From a virus: a stretch of DNA of 61,475 bases. Where the stretch lies: positions 1 through 61,475 of the IMG/VR virus record IMGVR_UViG_3300050821_004627; one strand, written 5' to 3'. A program made the position numbers and the translations under genes. Below the pieces are notes generated by a model. That model was not told where the DNA came from and ran no database searches. It worked only from the letters and a program-made list of their open reading frames with translations. This document shows positions 7,055-16,026 of the stretch, piece after piece (position 1 is the first letter of the stretch; each line of letters begins with the position of its first letter).

Positions 7055-7686
7055 AGGTCTGTCAACATCATAACTCCAACCACCGCTGCCAAAGCAATCC
7101 CTACCGTGACCCAATCCACACTAGCCAGGTCCAGGACCGAGGAGCTATCGCTAGATCCAGAATCATCTCCCGTGGCTGATGCACTGGGGCTAGTGGCTGT
7201 GCCTGCGAATATGCTGCTGAGTGAATCCGAGGGATCGACCCCCAAGCTGTTGGCTAGGGTATTGGCGTAGGCTGTGGGATTGTTCCCCGCCTGTCCAGCC
7301 GGGGCATAGATATTCATCACTGATTCAAGGGTCTGTGGTTGCCCATTACACTGTCCGCACGTCCCCTGAGCATAGAGGTTGAGTTGGTTATAGAGTGCTT
7401 GCTGCCCATCGGCGTAGGAGTCGAATACAGCGAATCCCCCGGCCCCTCCAGGTGACGCCCCCGGCTGCCCCGCATACACCAAGTTACCAGGATTGTTATT
7501 TTGGTAAGCTATCGAGCCGTTGGGGTAGGAGACGCCATTCACTACAGATCCAGGCGGGTAGTAGCCCTCAACGGTCTGGATCTGGCTGGCCATAGCCTGC
7601 ATAGCTGGGGTAGGGGTCACATTGACTACACCCATGCCTCTCCCCAGGCCGGATAGACTTTTGAGTTTGATGGGGAGAAAGGCCAT
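7051..7686 (-). CDS. Membrane-anchored lysozyme-like virion protein
   Basis: 211 residues in four parts: N-terminal LSGLG motif (residues 11-15), a lysozyme-like domain with QTVEGYYP (putative catalytic Glu about 40) and NNNPGNL about 23 residues later, a Ser/Asp-rich linker, and one C-terminal membrane helix (about 190-208). The combination resembles the tail-anchored Gly-motif proteins of the 25.7-32.9 kb cluster, so this is probably a virion enzyme that opens peptidoglycan at entry. It is related to the soluble protein at 3301. Its stop overlaps the next gene. Confidence 0.75.
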   Translation of the reverse strand: MAFLPIKLKSLSGLGRGMGVVNVTPTPAMQAMASQIQTVEGYYPPGSVVNGVSYPNGSIAYQNNNPGNLVYAGQPGASPGGAGGFAVFDSYADGQQALYNQLNLYAQGTCGQCNGQPQTLESVMNIYAPAGQAGNNPTAYANTLANSLGVDPSDSLSSIFAGTATSPSASATGDDSGSSDSSSVLDLASVDWVTVGIALAAVVGVMMLTDL

Positions 7687-7690
7687 TAGG

Positions 7691-8737
7691 TTAGGGTGTG
7701 GTAGCTGACCAGGTAATCACGGCATTGGTCACTACTCCAGGGCCATTAAGCGTATCAGAATTCTCCACAGTGGGCCCATCTCCTATGGGTGTTAGAAAAG
7801 TTCCACTAGCTTCTGAGTAAAAAGTTACAAATGCTCCATTACTGTAATAAGCCCACGTTCTGGTTGTGCCAGTGTCCTTGATCCTAAAAGTGGGGTTGCT
7901 ATTTACCAGAGTAGTTGTAGGGCCAGCTAGTACACCGAATGATCCAGAATGTAGACTAGTGCCGGTGATTACTCGTAACTGGATCTGTCCGGGGCTCACG
8001 CTATTCTGCATCAGCATGTCTATTTCCTCGAATTTTGTGCCGTCTGTCAAAGCCAGCCCCACTGATTGAGTATCCTCAGTGCGATTAGCAAAAAAGGTCT
8101 GAAGAGTAGCCGTTATAGTGTACGTGGAACCGGGGATCGCTTGATAAGCCATAGCAAAATCAGTAGCGGAAACGGGCTCAGCTCCAAGTGAGGCGATAGT
8201 GGACGAGAAATCACTAAACGTAGCATTAGCATTAGTCATATTTAATAGTGTCCATCCTGTCGTAGGAACAGACCCTCCTCCACCCCCTCCACTCGGAGTA
8301 CAATTTGTACTTACTCCCGATGTATCTGTACAGGTTACATTGGACGCGAAATTAAGAGCTGGTTCCTGAGGTTGATTGACTCCCGCCACTTGGATCGTCT
8401 GATAGAAACTAGATCCCCCGCCTCCCCCCGATCCGTTGGACCCGTTAATCACCACTGTCCCGCTCTGAGAGCTGGAGAATGTGACTGTCACAACATTATT
8501 GCTAGTGAGGGTTACGGAGGTGGGGAAGATCTCTACGGGCGGGCTAGCTGCGTTATAGACATCCACCAATACCGCTGTAGTGCCCAAGTTATGAGTGCAC
8601 GTAACTGAGGTCTGGCTGGTGAATGGACAGGTGAAGTTTGAGGCCTGGGGATTAGATACCTGTATACTGCTCCCCGCTAACACCGATCCAATCACCAGCA
8701 CCAACATCACTACCACAACTGATTTTAAGTAGAGCAT
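7691..8737 (-). CDS. Secreted fibre/adhesin-like protein with Gly linkers
   Basis: 348 residues with an N-terminal hydrophobic export signal (VVVVMLVLVIGSVLAG). An N-terminal small beta domain contains a T-C-T-H-N-L-G-T stretch seen in phage fibre-type proteins. Two Gly linkers (GSGGGGGSS and SGGGGGGS) follow. A C-terminal domain of about 180 residues looks like a lectin/LamG-like jellyroll, with a DTGTTRTWAYYSNG strand-turn-strand. It is probably receptor-binding or surface-displayed. A Sec signal on a fibre-like protein is unusual for tailed phages and fits assembly at a membrane. It is first from the 3' end of a five-gene surface-protein block. Confidence 0.65.
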   Translation of the reverse strand: MLYLKSVVVVMLVLVIGSVLAGSSIQVSNPQASNFTCPFTSQTSVTCTHNLGTTAVLVDVYNAASPPVEIFPTSVTLTSNNVVTVTFSSSQSGTVVINGSNGSGGGGGSSFYQTIQVAGVNQPQEPALNFASNVTCTDTSGVSTNCTPSGGGGGGSVPTTGWTLLNMTNANATFSDFSSTIASLGAEPVSATDFAMAYQAIPGSTYTITATLQTFFANRTEDTQSVGLALTDGTKFEEIDMLMQNSVSPGQIQLRVITGTSLHSGSFGVLAGPTTTLVNSNPTFRIKDTGTTRTWAYYSNGAFVTFYSEASGTFLTPIGDGPTVENSDTLNGPGVVTNAVITWSATTP

Positions 8738-8752
8738 AGTTTATTGTACCTG

Positions 8753-11128
8753 TTATTGTACCTGTACTTGAATTGACCCACCCATGCTGCTTCCAGGATT
8801 TGTACCCCCGCCTCCACCCCCTGAGCTAGCCGCAAAACTTGTAGGCCCACTGATCATGATCGAGGATACATTAACTGGCTCGAAATCAGACTGGATCAGA
8901 TTGGCTAGACAGGTCAAATCTGAATTGTTCCACTGTGAATCTGGCGTACCTATTAAGCCATGTGCTCCATTGTCAGCCATAATCATTCCGTACTGATAAA
9001 GCCCTGTAGCAATGATGCTTGACTGAGGGCTAGTCGAGAAGCAACTGGGCAGACTGGTATAAACTGAGGCCTTGAGTCTCCAGATAGCCCCGGCAGCCGG
9101 ACTGTTAGTACATGCGGATGGGGGAGAGCTTTGAGACAGGAGTGTATCCTGTGCCACCCCAGTACAGCTTCCCACTCCGGCGGTATCGGTCCCCGGCCAT
9201 CCCCAGTTAGCCAGCATATGATTCTGGGGCGTATACCGCATCACGTGCAATACTGCCCCATTTGGACTAGTAGGGGTGCCCGTACCATTCACCTCCGAGG
9301 CTGTCACCAAAAACATCAATAGTGAAAGCCCCGAGGCATCAGTGGTGCCACATGGAAATATACTCACCCCCATTGAATATGTACTATTGCAGCTAGGGTT
9401 GTCGGCCTGAGGCGTCATCGTATTAGTAGTCGTATTCGGCCATAGAGCGTTTGAAAAAGCATTCCAAGTGCCATTTCCATTGTTCTGTGCATTCCAAGCC
9501 TCAAACAATGCGGGGGGATTTCCTCCACCAGCTTCCAAGTATACAATCCCGTGGCAGTCGTTCCCCCCTCCCGCGTAATCGCATCCAATCGCGCTATCCT
9601 CAGTCGGCAGGTAGTTTGGGAATGGAGCTGAAGAGAAGTAGGATTGATAGAGGGTAGTCGTGACGTTCACATAGGCCTGATTATACGGAACTTGTATAGC
9701 TGGTATCCCATTCCCTCCTTGTGTCCCAAAGTAAGGGCTTATTGGTTCGTTCATTTCTATTGAATTAACTTGATCGGCAGGAGAACTACTAACTGGTAAG
9801 CCTGTACTTGCTAGGTCCATACGATGATATGCGATCCCCGTATGAGGAAATACATTGAACATCCAAGCATTGACGGCTTGAAAGGAAAATGAAATGGTGC
9901 TTTTGCTGGCTGTAGCTCCTAAAGAGTCTGTGACTGTGATCGTCGGGGTATAGATTCCCTGCGCCCCTATCAAACCACTGGTGATTGCTCCCGTAGATGC
10001 GTTTAAGCCTAGGCCTTCTGGGGGAGCGTCCCCATTACCTCCTCCAGTGGTCCAGGAATAAGTCAATGCACCCGTACCACCTGTGCCCACAATTGTACAA
10101 CCAGCATATGCCGCATACTGTACACCACCTGAGCACGTAGATGTAGTAATGGATAGTTGGGCGGCAGCAATGGTCAGAGGCAGTGTTCCTGTATTAGGTA
10201 ATGAAGCTGTGGAACTGTTAGAGTCTGTTACTAGGAAGCTTAACGGTGTAGCGCTTATGGCGCTGGTAGGGGTGCCGCTGATAAGTCCTCCAGTACTCAG
10301 GCTCAGGCCATTAGGCAGAGTCCCACTAGCTACGGTCCAGGTATATGGCTGGACTCCCCCCTGAGCCTGGAGCTGTTTACTGTAAGCTACCCCTACGAAT
10401 CCCTCAGGTAGGGTTGTGGATATGGTGCTAAGGGTTTCTGGGCTTGCTGTAGAGAAGAATGTTTGAGTAACCCCTGCTGTCTCTCCACTAAAATTAGACC
10501 AATTAGGATTAACCGTAGCTGGGGTACTTGTAGTCTGAATCTGGTATGAATCGGCTACACCCTCTGCACTAGCTACAACTCTCTGGTAAGAGTCGATCTG
10601 GATCATGGGGGGAGAAACCCCTGTATTGTTAACTGTGAGCAGTCCTGTGCCCGCGTCACCGATACAGGACACTACTAGTTCATCTGCGTTGGTAGGTGTT
10701 ACTTGTCCGGTAGTTCCAGTTGAGACGGTAGTGGCCGTCTGATCCGGTCCAGACGTTACTCCCGTATACACGGCTACGGTCATGGATTGCCAAAAGCCAT
10801 TAGGAGCGGTGAAGGTCATTGAAGAGGATGTAGACAGCCCAATTGATGAGCATGAGGCTATACGCACGTCTCCATCTTCATTCCGGGTAGTACATGTGTA
10901 TGTATTTCCCAGATTGTCTATACGAGTGGTTGATCCGGCCTCAATATCGGACGGGAATGATGACGTTGATGCTGAGTAGCATATGTGGGCTGCCGGATGA
11001 GCAGCGAGGCTAGAGAGATTCAAAGGGCCAATCGACGGATTAGATATGGTGGTAACGCCGTGGATGCCAGTGTAAGCGGCTTGCCCGAGGCACGCTACCG
11101 AGGCGAGAAGAAAGAAGGCGGGTTTCAT
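8753..11128 (-). CDS. Large secreted multidomain protein with He_PIG/Ig-like repeats
   Basis: 791 residues. After a signal peptide (FFLLASVACLGQAA) there are: a beta domain to about 230 that also occurs in the next gene (shared AYQIQTT/SYQIQTT strand), an He_PIG-type repeat (TLPNGLSLSTGGLISGTPTS, about 265-325), a second Ig-like unit, and a large C-terminal domain. That domain ends in a segment (YGMIMADNGAH... DSQWNNSDLTCL...SDFEPV) resembling a conserved secreted domain of soil bacteria including Acidobacteriota. The gene may be host-derived and could act as an adhesin or glycan-binding spike. Confidence 0.7.
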   Translation of the reverse strand: MKPAFFLLASVACLGQAAYTGIHGVTTISNPSIGPLNLSSLAAHPAAHICYSASTSSFPSDIEAGSTTRIDNLGNTYTCTTRNEDGDVRIASCSSIGLSTSSSMTFTAPNGFWQSMTVAVYTGVTSGPDQTATTVSTGTTGQVTPTNADELVVSCIGDAGTGLLTVNNTGVSPPMIQIDSYQRVVASAEGVADSYQIQTTSTPATVNPNWSNFSGETAGVTQTFFSTASPETLSTISTTLPEGFVGVAYSKQLQAQGGVQPYTWTVASGTLPNGLSLSTGGLISGTPTSAISATPLSFLVTDSNSSTASLPNTGTLPLTIAAAQLSITTSTCSGGVQYAAYAGCTIVGTGGTGALTYSWTTGGGNGDAPPEGLGLNASTGAITSGLIGAQGIYTPTITVTDSLGATASKSTISFSFQAVNAWMFNVFPHTGIAYHRMDLASTGLPVSSSPADQVNSIEMNEPISPYFGTQGGNGIPAIQVPYNQAYVNVTTTLYQSYFSSAPFPNYLPTEDSAIGCDYAGGGNDCHGIVYLEAGGGNPPALFEAWNAQNNGNGTWNAFSNALWPNTTTNTMTPQADNPSCNSTYSMGVSIFPCGTTDASGLSLLMFLVTASEVNGTGTPTSPNGAVLHVMRYTPQNHMLANWGWPGTDTAGVGSCTGVAQDTLLSQSSPPSACTNSPAAGAIWRLKASVYTSLPSCFSTSPQSSIIATGLYQYGMIMADNGAHGLIGTPDSQWNNSDLTCLANLIQSDFEPVNVSSIMISGPTSFAASSGGGGGGTNPGSSMGGSIQVQVQ

Positions 11129-11865
11129 GGCTCAAAAGTTTGAAGGGTCACCGATACAGTCGCGAAACCACCCTGATTTGAAAAGCTCCACGTTGGCTGC
11201 TCGGCTGTCTTGGTCGTTTGAATTTGATAAGCTGCAGCCACGCCGTAATTGGTACCGGAAGAAAAGTTGAGGAATCCAGGGGTGCTGAAACTTCCGGTCC
11301 CACTGACTGATGGTGTGGTTGATGTAGCCGTGAGGCCTATGGCTGTAAAAATCAATTCATTATTGACGGTGGGCGTGCAGGATGCGCTGGGCTGAATTGA
11401 GGTCCCTGATCCAGGCCCGAGTCCACACTGCTGGTCAATCGCACCATTTGTATCAGGAAACGTGAAACCGTAAGTGATGCAGCCGACAAAGTTGGACTTA
11501 CAGGTGAAGGTTTGCGTTCCTGACGCGGTCGCATTAATAGCGTAACAAAGTGTGACGTTGCTGTAATTGGTGGCGTACTGCCATGAGTTCCCGCCGACAG
11601 AATCCCCGCACGTAAGGGCTGTACTGTCGAACGTCATCGCCGCTGTGATGAAAAAGTTCGCCCCTGTCATGTTCGTGGATGCCGAGGTCGCGGTATTCGT
11701 GGAGGTGTTATGATACGGCAGGGTCTGATTGACGTAGGTGATACCTGATGTGTTCGCTCCCCCCGCCACCGTCCCCGGTCCCGCAATAGTCCCTGGGCCA
11801 GCAAATGTGGAGGATTGGGAGAAGCAGCCCGAGGCCGCTAGAATAATAACAAGTACATATCTCAT
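11125..11865 (-). CDS. Secreted beta-domain protein, possible lipoprotein
   Basis: 246 residues starting with a hydrophobic signal and a possible lipobox (LAASGC, Cys about 14). The single domain matches the N-terminal domain of 8753 (conserved NELIFTAIG/DELVVSCIG and YQIQTT strands), so the two genes share a duplicated surface domain. Overlap with 8753 is ATGA. The Cys pairs may form disulphides, consistent with an extracytoplasmic location. Confidence 0.65.
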   Translation of the reverse strand: MRYVLVIILAASGCFSQSSTFAGPGTIAGPGTVAGGANTSGITYVNQTLPYHNTSTNTATSASTNMTGANFFITAAMTFDSTALTCGDSVGGNSWQYATNYSNVTLCYAINATASGTQTFTCKSNFVGCITYGFTFPDTNGAIDQQCGLGPGSGTSIQPSASCTPTVNNELIFTAIGLTATSTTPSVSGTGSFSTPGFLNFSSGTNYGVAAAYQIQTTKTAEQPTWSFSNQGGFATVSVTLQTFEP

Positions 11866-13287
11866 TTAGTTCGTGATCAAGAACCCGACACAAAGCGGAT
11901 TCGTTGCAATCGTCCCGTTATAGGTGATCGTGAAACTCGCCCCCGCAGACCGCGCCGTGATCGCCAGTCCACCTACGAGAGTCGATAGGGTGCTATTGCA
12001 GGTCACGCTCAGCTTCGTGCCGAGTGTGTCGTCAGGAAACACGAAGATTTGGCTGTTGGCCGTCACTGCCGTGGTGTTTACCTGAAGAGTCACACTGACC
12101 GTACCCGTGGGAATCGCCACGCTTCCAGCCGGAGCAGCAGCGCAGACAGCCGGGGACGCCGATGAAGAACAGTTTGTATTCGTGCCAATAGATGTGAAGT
12201 GCGAGGTAATAACCTGATCGGAAGTGTTGATGTCCGCGCCGGAAGCTACAACCTGAGTGGCCGTCCCGTTATTGTTGATCATCTTGAATCGATGCGCGGT
12301 GGAATCCGCATACAGTTCATCGACCGAGGCGATTCCGGTTGGCGCAGTGCCTTCGCCCGGACAATATGCTCCCGCCGTTCCAGCCCCGCAACTCGTCGCG
12401 GATGGCGGGCTGGCTCCGGTCTGCACGTAAGACGTGGTGATGACGGGCTCGGTGGTGCTCACTGTCGTGCCGTTGTCCGTAACGCTGGATGACGTAGGGG
12501 CTGCTCCTGCTCCTCCACCCTTGATAAGAACGTTCGAGGTCAATGCAGCAGACGAAGATTCCTGGGTTGTCGAATTGAAGTAGGGTATGCCACCAGAATT
12601 AACCGTCCCTGATACTGTAGCTGGAAAAGCTAGAGCTATAGCGCTGGGAGCCCCACCATCCGTAGGAGCACTCCCGGCCCCGCCCCACAATATCAAATGC
12701 CCAACCGTGCCTGCCGCACTACTAGCCCATGTACTCGAACTCGCGAAATAAGGAATCCCTCCACTAGTCCCTGCCACTGTAAACGCTGGAGTAGTTGTAG
12801 GATTAGCCACAGAAATCAGCCCCCCAGTAAATCCTACACTGGTAACCGTGCCCCCACCCCCGCCACCTGCCTGACTCACCCATGCCGCATAATTCGTCCC
12901 ATTGCTCTCAATCATAGCCCCCTGATTCGTAGCCAATACCAGGGTAGAGCCCCCATTGATCGTACTTGTGGCCGGGGTGATCGTCACCGTTCCCGTACCT
13001 ATATTAAACACATAGAACACTGCCCCAGCCGTAAACCCCGTAGTTGTAGCCTGAGATAGACTCACTGCCACGGCTCCAGAGTTATTAAACGTGACTAGTT
13101 TATTCTCATCCGTCGTGGCCATAGCATAGGTAGTTCCCGTCTGTGCATTGAGCCCTCCCAGGAACAATCCCCCACCCACTGTCATAATCACAGCCCCTGG
13201 AGTCTCCGTCAATCCCCCTGTCTGTATCTGGGCACTCATCAAAGATACGGTGAGTATTGCGAGTAATACTAACCTAGAATTGTGCAT
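11866..13287 (-). CDS. Secreted tail-fibre-like/adhesin protein
   Basis: 473 residues from ATG 13287, which overlaps the end of the upstream gene. A signal peptide (VLLAILTVSLMSAQ) is followed by phage-fibre-type features: the TVTSVGFTGG unit after a Gly run, repeated SGGIPYF and LILWGG/LIKGGGAG elements spaced like trimeric fibre repeats, and a C-terminal all-beta domain (SVTCNSTLSTL...AITARSAG). It is likely a trimeric receptor-binding fibre exported to the periplasm or surface. Base composition in the 5' half differs little from neighbours. Confidence 0.65.
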   Translation of the reverse strand: MHNSRLVLLAILTVSLMSAQIQTGGLTETPGAVIMTVGGGLFLGGLNAQTGTTYAMATTDENKLVTFNNSGAVAVSLSQATTTGFTAGAVFYVFNIGTGTVTITPATSTINGGSTLVLATNQGAMIESNGTNYAAWVSQAGGGGGGTVTSVGFTGGLISVANPTTTPAFTVAGTSGGIPYFASSSTWASSAAGTVGHLILWGGAGSAPTDGGAPSAIALAFPATVSGTVNSGGIPYFNSTTQESSSAALTSNVLIKGGGAGAAPTSSSVTDNGTTVSTTEPVITTSYVQTGASPPSATSCGAGTAGAYCPGEGTAPTGIASVDELYADSTAHRFKMINNNGTATQVVASGADINTSDQVITSHFTSIGTNTNCSSSASPAVCAAAPAGSVAIPTGTVSVTLQVNTTAVTANSQIFVFPDDTLGTKLSVTCNSTLSTLVGGLAITARSAGASFTITYNGTIATNPLCVGFLITN

Positions 13288-14227
13288 ATTGCACCAACCC
13301 CCCCGCCGTAACACTCGATACAAAATTCAGACACACGGCATCCCCTGACCCAAACACAGGCGCATCCCTAGTGCTAAAATCCAGAGCAAATGATAATACC
13401 GATTGATACACCCCGCTCACCGTCGTAGTCCCCGTCCCACAATTACTCCCCGTCCCCTCCTCAATCGTCACATTACTCTCTGCTGAATTTGAAAAGTTAA
13501 TATGACATATTCTCACCTTTTTCCCAGCCGATGCCGCCACAATCTGCGTCAACCCGCTCCCGCTAATCGTAATGGCTGCCGTCTGATCACATATGTAATC
13601 CGTCACCGCCGCTGCCGATGAATTCTCCGCTCCCGTGATACAAGGGGTAGCTACTGTCCCTGGACATCCACTCCCTCCCCCGCCTCCTCCCCCTCCCCCC
13701 GCCGCATTTCCAAAATTCCACCCCTGTAGAATCCCATACACTACCGTAGTCCCTGTAGCCGTCAGAGAAGTCAGATTCACGCGGACGAATGGTATAGAGA
13801 CCGTGCCATTAGCAAACGTGCTCTGTGCCCCCGTTGTACTCGTATTGGGATTAGATCCCGTGCTCAGTGTCCCTGCGTATGTGACCCATGTACCCGGCGT
13901 AGTTTGTGAGGTCCCAGCCGGAGCACTCTGCACTACTAAAGAGAGGCCCGATACCGATCCCCCCGTATTAGCCACTGCATACCCTAATATCCAAAAATCA
14001 CACAGATCCGTGCCATTCCCCCCAGGTGAGGCATTAGGGCCATAATTATAAATCGTAGGACTAGTCCCCGGAGCCGTAAACGCAAATGTAACCTGGCAAT
14101 CCGGGGCCTGCTGCACGTTCGTATTGCCCTGCCCCCACCCTATGGCTTCTCCTGCCGAACCCCAAATAGCCAGGAATAGAGCTAAGTATATTAGTTTCTT
14201 AAGATTGAGTGTGATTTGTTGTTCCAT
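13274..14227 (-). CDS. Secreted two-domain beta protein with Gly linker
   Basis: 317 residues; basic start, hydrophobic signal (LIYLALFLAIWGSAGEA) then an N-terminal beta domain, a nine-Gly linker at about residue 180, and a second beta domain with a Cys-containing loop. An exact 13-mer (14147-14159) encodes the end of the signal region (SAGEA). It belongs to the surface-protein block 7691-14227. Function is unknown; spike or adhesin is most likely. Confidence 0.6.
   Translation of the reverse strand: MEQQITLNLKKLIYLALFLAIWGSAGEAIGWGQGNTNVQQAPDCQVTFAFTAPGTSPTIYNYGPNASPGGNGTDLCDFWILGYAVANTGGSVSGLSLVVQSAPAGTSQTTPGTWVTYAGTLSTGSNPNTSTTGAQSTFANGTVSIPFVRVNLTSLTATGTTVVYGILQGWNFGNAAGGGGGGGGGSGCPGTVATPCITGAENSSAAAVTDYICDQTAAITISGSGLTQIVAASAGKKVRICHINFSNSAESNVTIEEGTGSNCGTGTTTVSGVYQSVLSFALDFSTRDAPVFGSGDAVCLNFVSSVTAGGLVQYAQF
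14147..14159 (-). repeat. Dispersed 13-mer TTCGGCAGGAGAA, exact copy
   Basis: Inside the gene at 13274, coding in frame for S-A-G-E. It is not near any start codon. Confidence 0.85.
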
Positions 14228-14565
14228 ACGTACTCCTGGATGGTTTTGAGGTTGGTGTTGAGGTCAGTGATTGATTGGTTGAGGACATCGATCCGGCCAG
14301 AGAGGATGATGTTGGTTTGTTGCACAGAAGCTAGGGTAGATTGCAACTGTATGATGGTTTGGGATTGAGAATCGAGTCTCTGGTGATCAGCATCGATCCC
14401 TCCTCTTACTGCTGCGTAGGTCCCACCCATACCTAAGGCTATGACAAAGAGCTGAATGAGTACGGCCATACGGATGGAGATTTTGGCGTCTCCATTGACA
14501 AATGATTGGGTCATAAAATTGGGTGTTCGTGTGCCGAACTCCATATTAGGCTCTGGTAGATCCAT
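14191..14565 (-). CDS. Membrane protein with periplasmic coiled coil
   Basis: 124 residues: a short cytoplasmic N-terminus, one membrane helix (about 32-52, ALGMGGTYAAV) and a long coiled coil (about 60-110). This topology resembles phage inner-membrane spanins or XhlA-like lysis proteins. SD AAGG precedes ATG 14565. It overlaps the following signal-peptide gene by 37 bases. A lysis role is possible but unproven. Confidence 0.55.
   Translation of the reverse strand: MDLPEPNMEFGTRTPNFMTQSFVNGDAKISIRMAVLIQLFVIALGMGGTYAAVRGGIDADHQRLDSQSQTIIQLQSTLASVQQTNIILSGRIDVLNQSITDLNTNLKTIQEYVWNNKSHSILRN
14525..14539. repeat. Near-palindrome GTTCGTGTGCCGAAC
   Basis: Five-base perfect arms (GTTCG/CGAAC). 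It is a member of the TTCGGC-n4-GAA family, in the 5' coding end of the coiled-coil membrane protein. Confidence 0.4.
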
Positions 14566-14571
14566 TAGACC

Positions 14572-14901
14572 TTATCGGCTGACCAGTTCCACCCTCTGGT
14601 TTTTACGGCCCTCATACGTGGTCCCGTCCCTTCTTAGCCAATAGTGATGCCTTGGTGGTGGCCCCACAAGCTCGTTTATGGCCTCCACGGCACGGTGAGC
14701 GCAAACGTTACATATACAGACTGACGGCCAATCTTCAGGCCCGGTCACGTATGAATGAGCAAGCGAGCTGCCGCAAAAGCTGCACCTTCTGCCCTTCCCG
14801 TTGTCGAATGCAGTGAGTGCATAACCGTGTCTTTGCAGCCACGGGTTAAGCCTCTTGATAATACGGTTTATACATATCCACAACCGATGCCATTTATCCA
14901 T
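14572..14901 (-). CDS. Stand-alone ClpX-type C4 zinc-finger protein
   Basis: 109 residues. The centre matches the N-terminal zinc-binding domain of ClpX: RRCSFCGSSL, about 20 residues, then VCICNVCAHRAVEAINE, giving the C-x2-C-x18-22-C-x2-C spacing and following helix. ClpX uses this domain to dimerise and bind adaptors and substrates. A free copy without the AAA+ ATPase could decoy or redirect host ClpXP, or dock to it. It lies among virion genes. The family match is by motif, and the function is inferred. Confidence 0.6.
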   Translation of the reverse strand: MDKWHRLWICINRIIKRLNPWLQRHGYALTAFDNGKGRRCSFCGSSLAHSYVTGPEDWPSVCICNVCAHRAVEAINELVGPPPRHHYWLRRDGTTYEGRKNQRVELVSR

Positions 14902-14928
14902 TTACCTTAATCCTCCAATAGATCCATC

Positions 14929-15609
14929 TTAGATGGGGTAAGTCCAGCCCCCTACGTAGCCGATGACTAGGGCGTTGGGATTGATGATCCCGATCCCAGC
15001 CACGGCCAAGTTAACCCAGATGTTGATCTGCTCTCTGGATCTGATCCTGATCCCGTTGCCTAGGATGTAGGTAGGGGTGGCCAAGGTGCCCGTGCTATTA
15101 GTTATGTTGCCGTAATCCCTGGGGTACCACAAGGCCTGCGTATCTACCTGCCCATAGTCTATGCCCAGACGCCAGGTGATGAGTCCTGAGCCATCCAAGA
15201 ATCCCGTGGAGCCGTTAGAGATGATCCCGAACACCACCTCGGTAATCACCCCATCATAACCCGAATCGACCTCGAATAGAGTAGTGCCTAGGGGTAGAGC
15301 TGCACTGCCACCATTGATGTTGAAGTCAGTCCCGGTCTGATTCCCAGGAGGTACCAATGCTCCTACTACAGGGGCCGAGGCGAAGCGGCGAAAGGGCTTG
15401 CCTTCCTGGGGCATATCGATCCAGGGAGGGAGTAGGAATCGATCGCTAGGCCTCTGGCAATAGGGCAGGGGAGGGCACGTGTAGACGGCCTTCTGCCAAT
15501 CTAATCGGTCACGTAATAGGCAGAGGTCGTAGATGTTGAGGGGACCTCGATTGTGGCGGTATTGTCCGGCTTGATCGAGGACGGGGGAGGGACGATAGGT
15601 AGTGGACAT
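14929..15609 (-). CDS. Putative virion structural protein (beta-rich)
   Basis: 226 residues. The N-terminal 80 residues are Pro/Arg-rich and probably extended; the rest is beta-rich (LPLGTTLFEVDSGYDGVITE...) and ends in a strand ALVIGYVGGWTYPI, like the closing G-x-x-R/Y strand of the neighbouring beta proteins. It starts immediately after the stop of 15610. A capsid or vertex role is inferred from its place in the 14.9-20 kb structural block. Confidence 0.6.
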   Translation of the reverse strand: MSTTYRPSPVLDQAGQYRHNRGPLNIYDLCLLRDRLDWQKAVYTCPPLPYCQRPSDRFLLPPWIDMPQEGKPFRRFASAPVVGALVPPGNQTGTDFNINGGSAALPLGTTLFEVDSGYDGVITEVVFGIISNGSTGFLDGSGLITWRLGIDYGQVDTQALWYPRDYGNITNSTGTLATPTYILGNGIRIRSREQINIWVNLAVAGIGIINPNALVIGYVGGWTYPI

Positions 15610-15786
15610 TTATGGTTTACCTTTTTCGCAGAGCTTATTAATCGCATCAGCTACCTGTGGATAGCCCATTTCTAGGGCTTTACACGCCGCTGAGTCAATG
15701 GCTATGTCTCTGCCCTCGATGAACGCACTGCGCCGTCCGAAGGCCCCTAACCACCAATTTGTAAAAGCTACTCTGACTATTTCCAT
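15610..15786 (-). CDS. Small hypothetical protein (58 aa)
   Basis: It lies exactly between two genes: ATG 15786 directly follows the stop of 15787 and its TAA directly precedes ATG 15609. An N-terminal amphipathic stretch with WW is followed by two helices. The gene fills an otherwise empty gap, which supports it. Unknown function. Confidence 0.6.
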   Translation of the reverse strand: MEIVRVAFTNWWLGAFGRRSAFIEGRDIAIDSAACKALEMGYPQVADAINKLCEKGKP

Positions 15787-16026
15787 TTATCGTTTCCTGA
15801 ATTTTACGGAACCAGACTTGGTGACCATCACCTCTCCGGAAATCCATTTACCACGTTTAATGGGATTGGTTTTGACACCCACTCTATTGAGTTCCTTCTC
15901 CGATGCAATGGTCCGTGAGCCATAACGATCAGGGCTACCTTGTGCTAACTTTTTTGTTGGATAGGGGCCGGAGATGATCCGCGTGTACTTGGCGTTGTCG
16001 TCTAGCCCCACTACGTAGTATTGCAT
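15787..16026 (-). CDS. Small basic hypothetical protein
   Basis: 79 residues from ATG 16026 in a TGATG overlap with the upstream gene. Basic; it contains SGPYPTKKLAQ and a C-terminal VMVTKSGSVKFRKR, a pattern echoed by the 27-residue product at 32165 (VRVTKSGKIEAK...). The pattern VTKSG in two small basic proteins suggests a shared minor motif. Not recognised otherwise. Confidence 0.6.
   Translation of the reverse strand: MQYYVVGLDDNAKYTRIISGPYPTKKLAQGSPDRYGSRTIASEKELNRVGVKTNPIKRGKWISGEVMVTKSGSVKFRKR

Noticed and set aside
12697-14045. Long plus-strand frames opposite the secreted-protein genes
   Set aside because: They are antisense shadows: low-complexity Pro/Arg/Thr peptides without ribosome sites, opposite genes with signal peptides and recognisable repeats.
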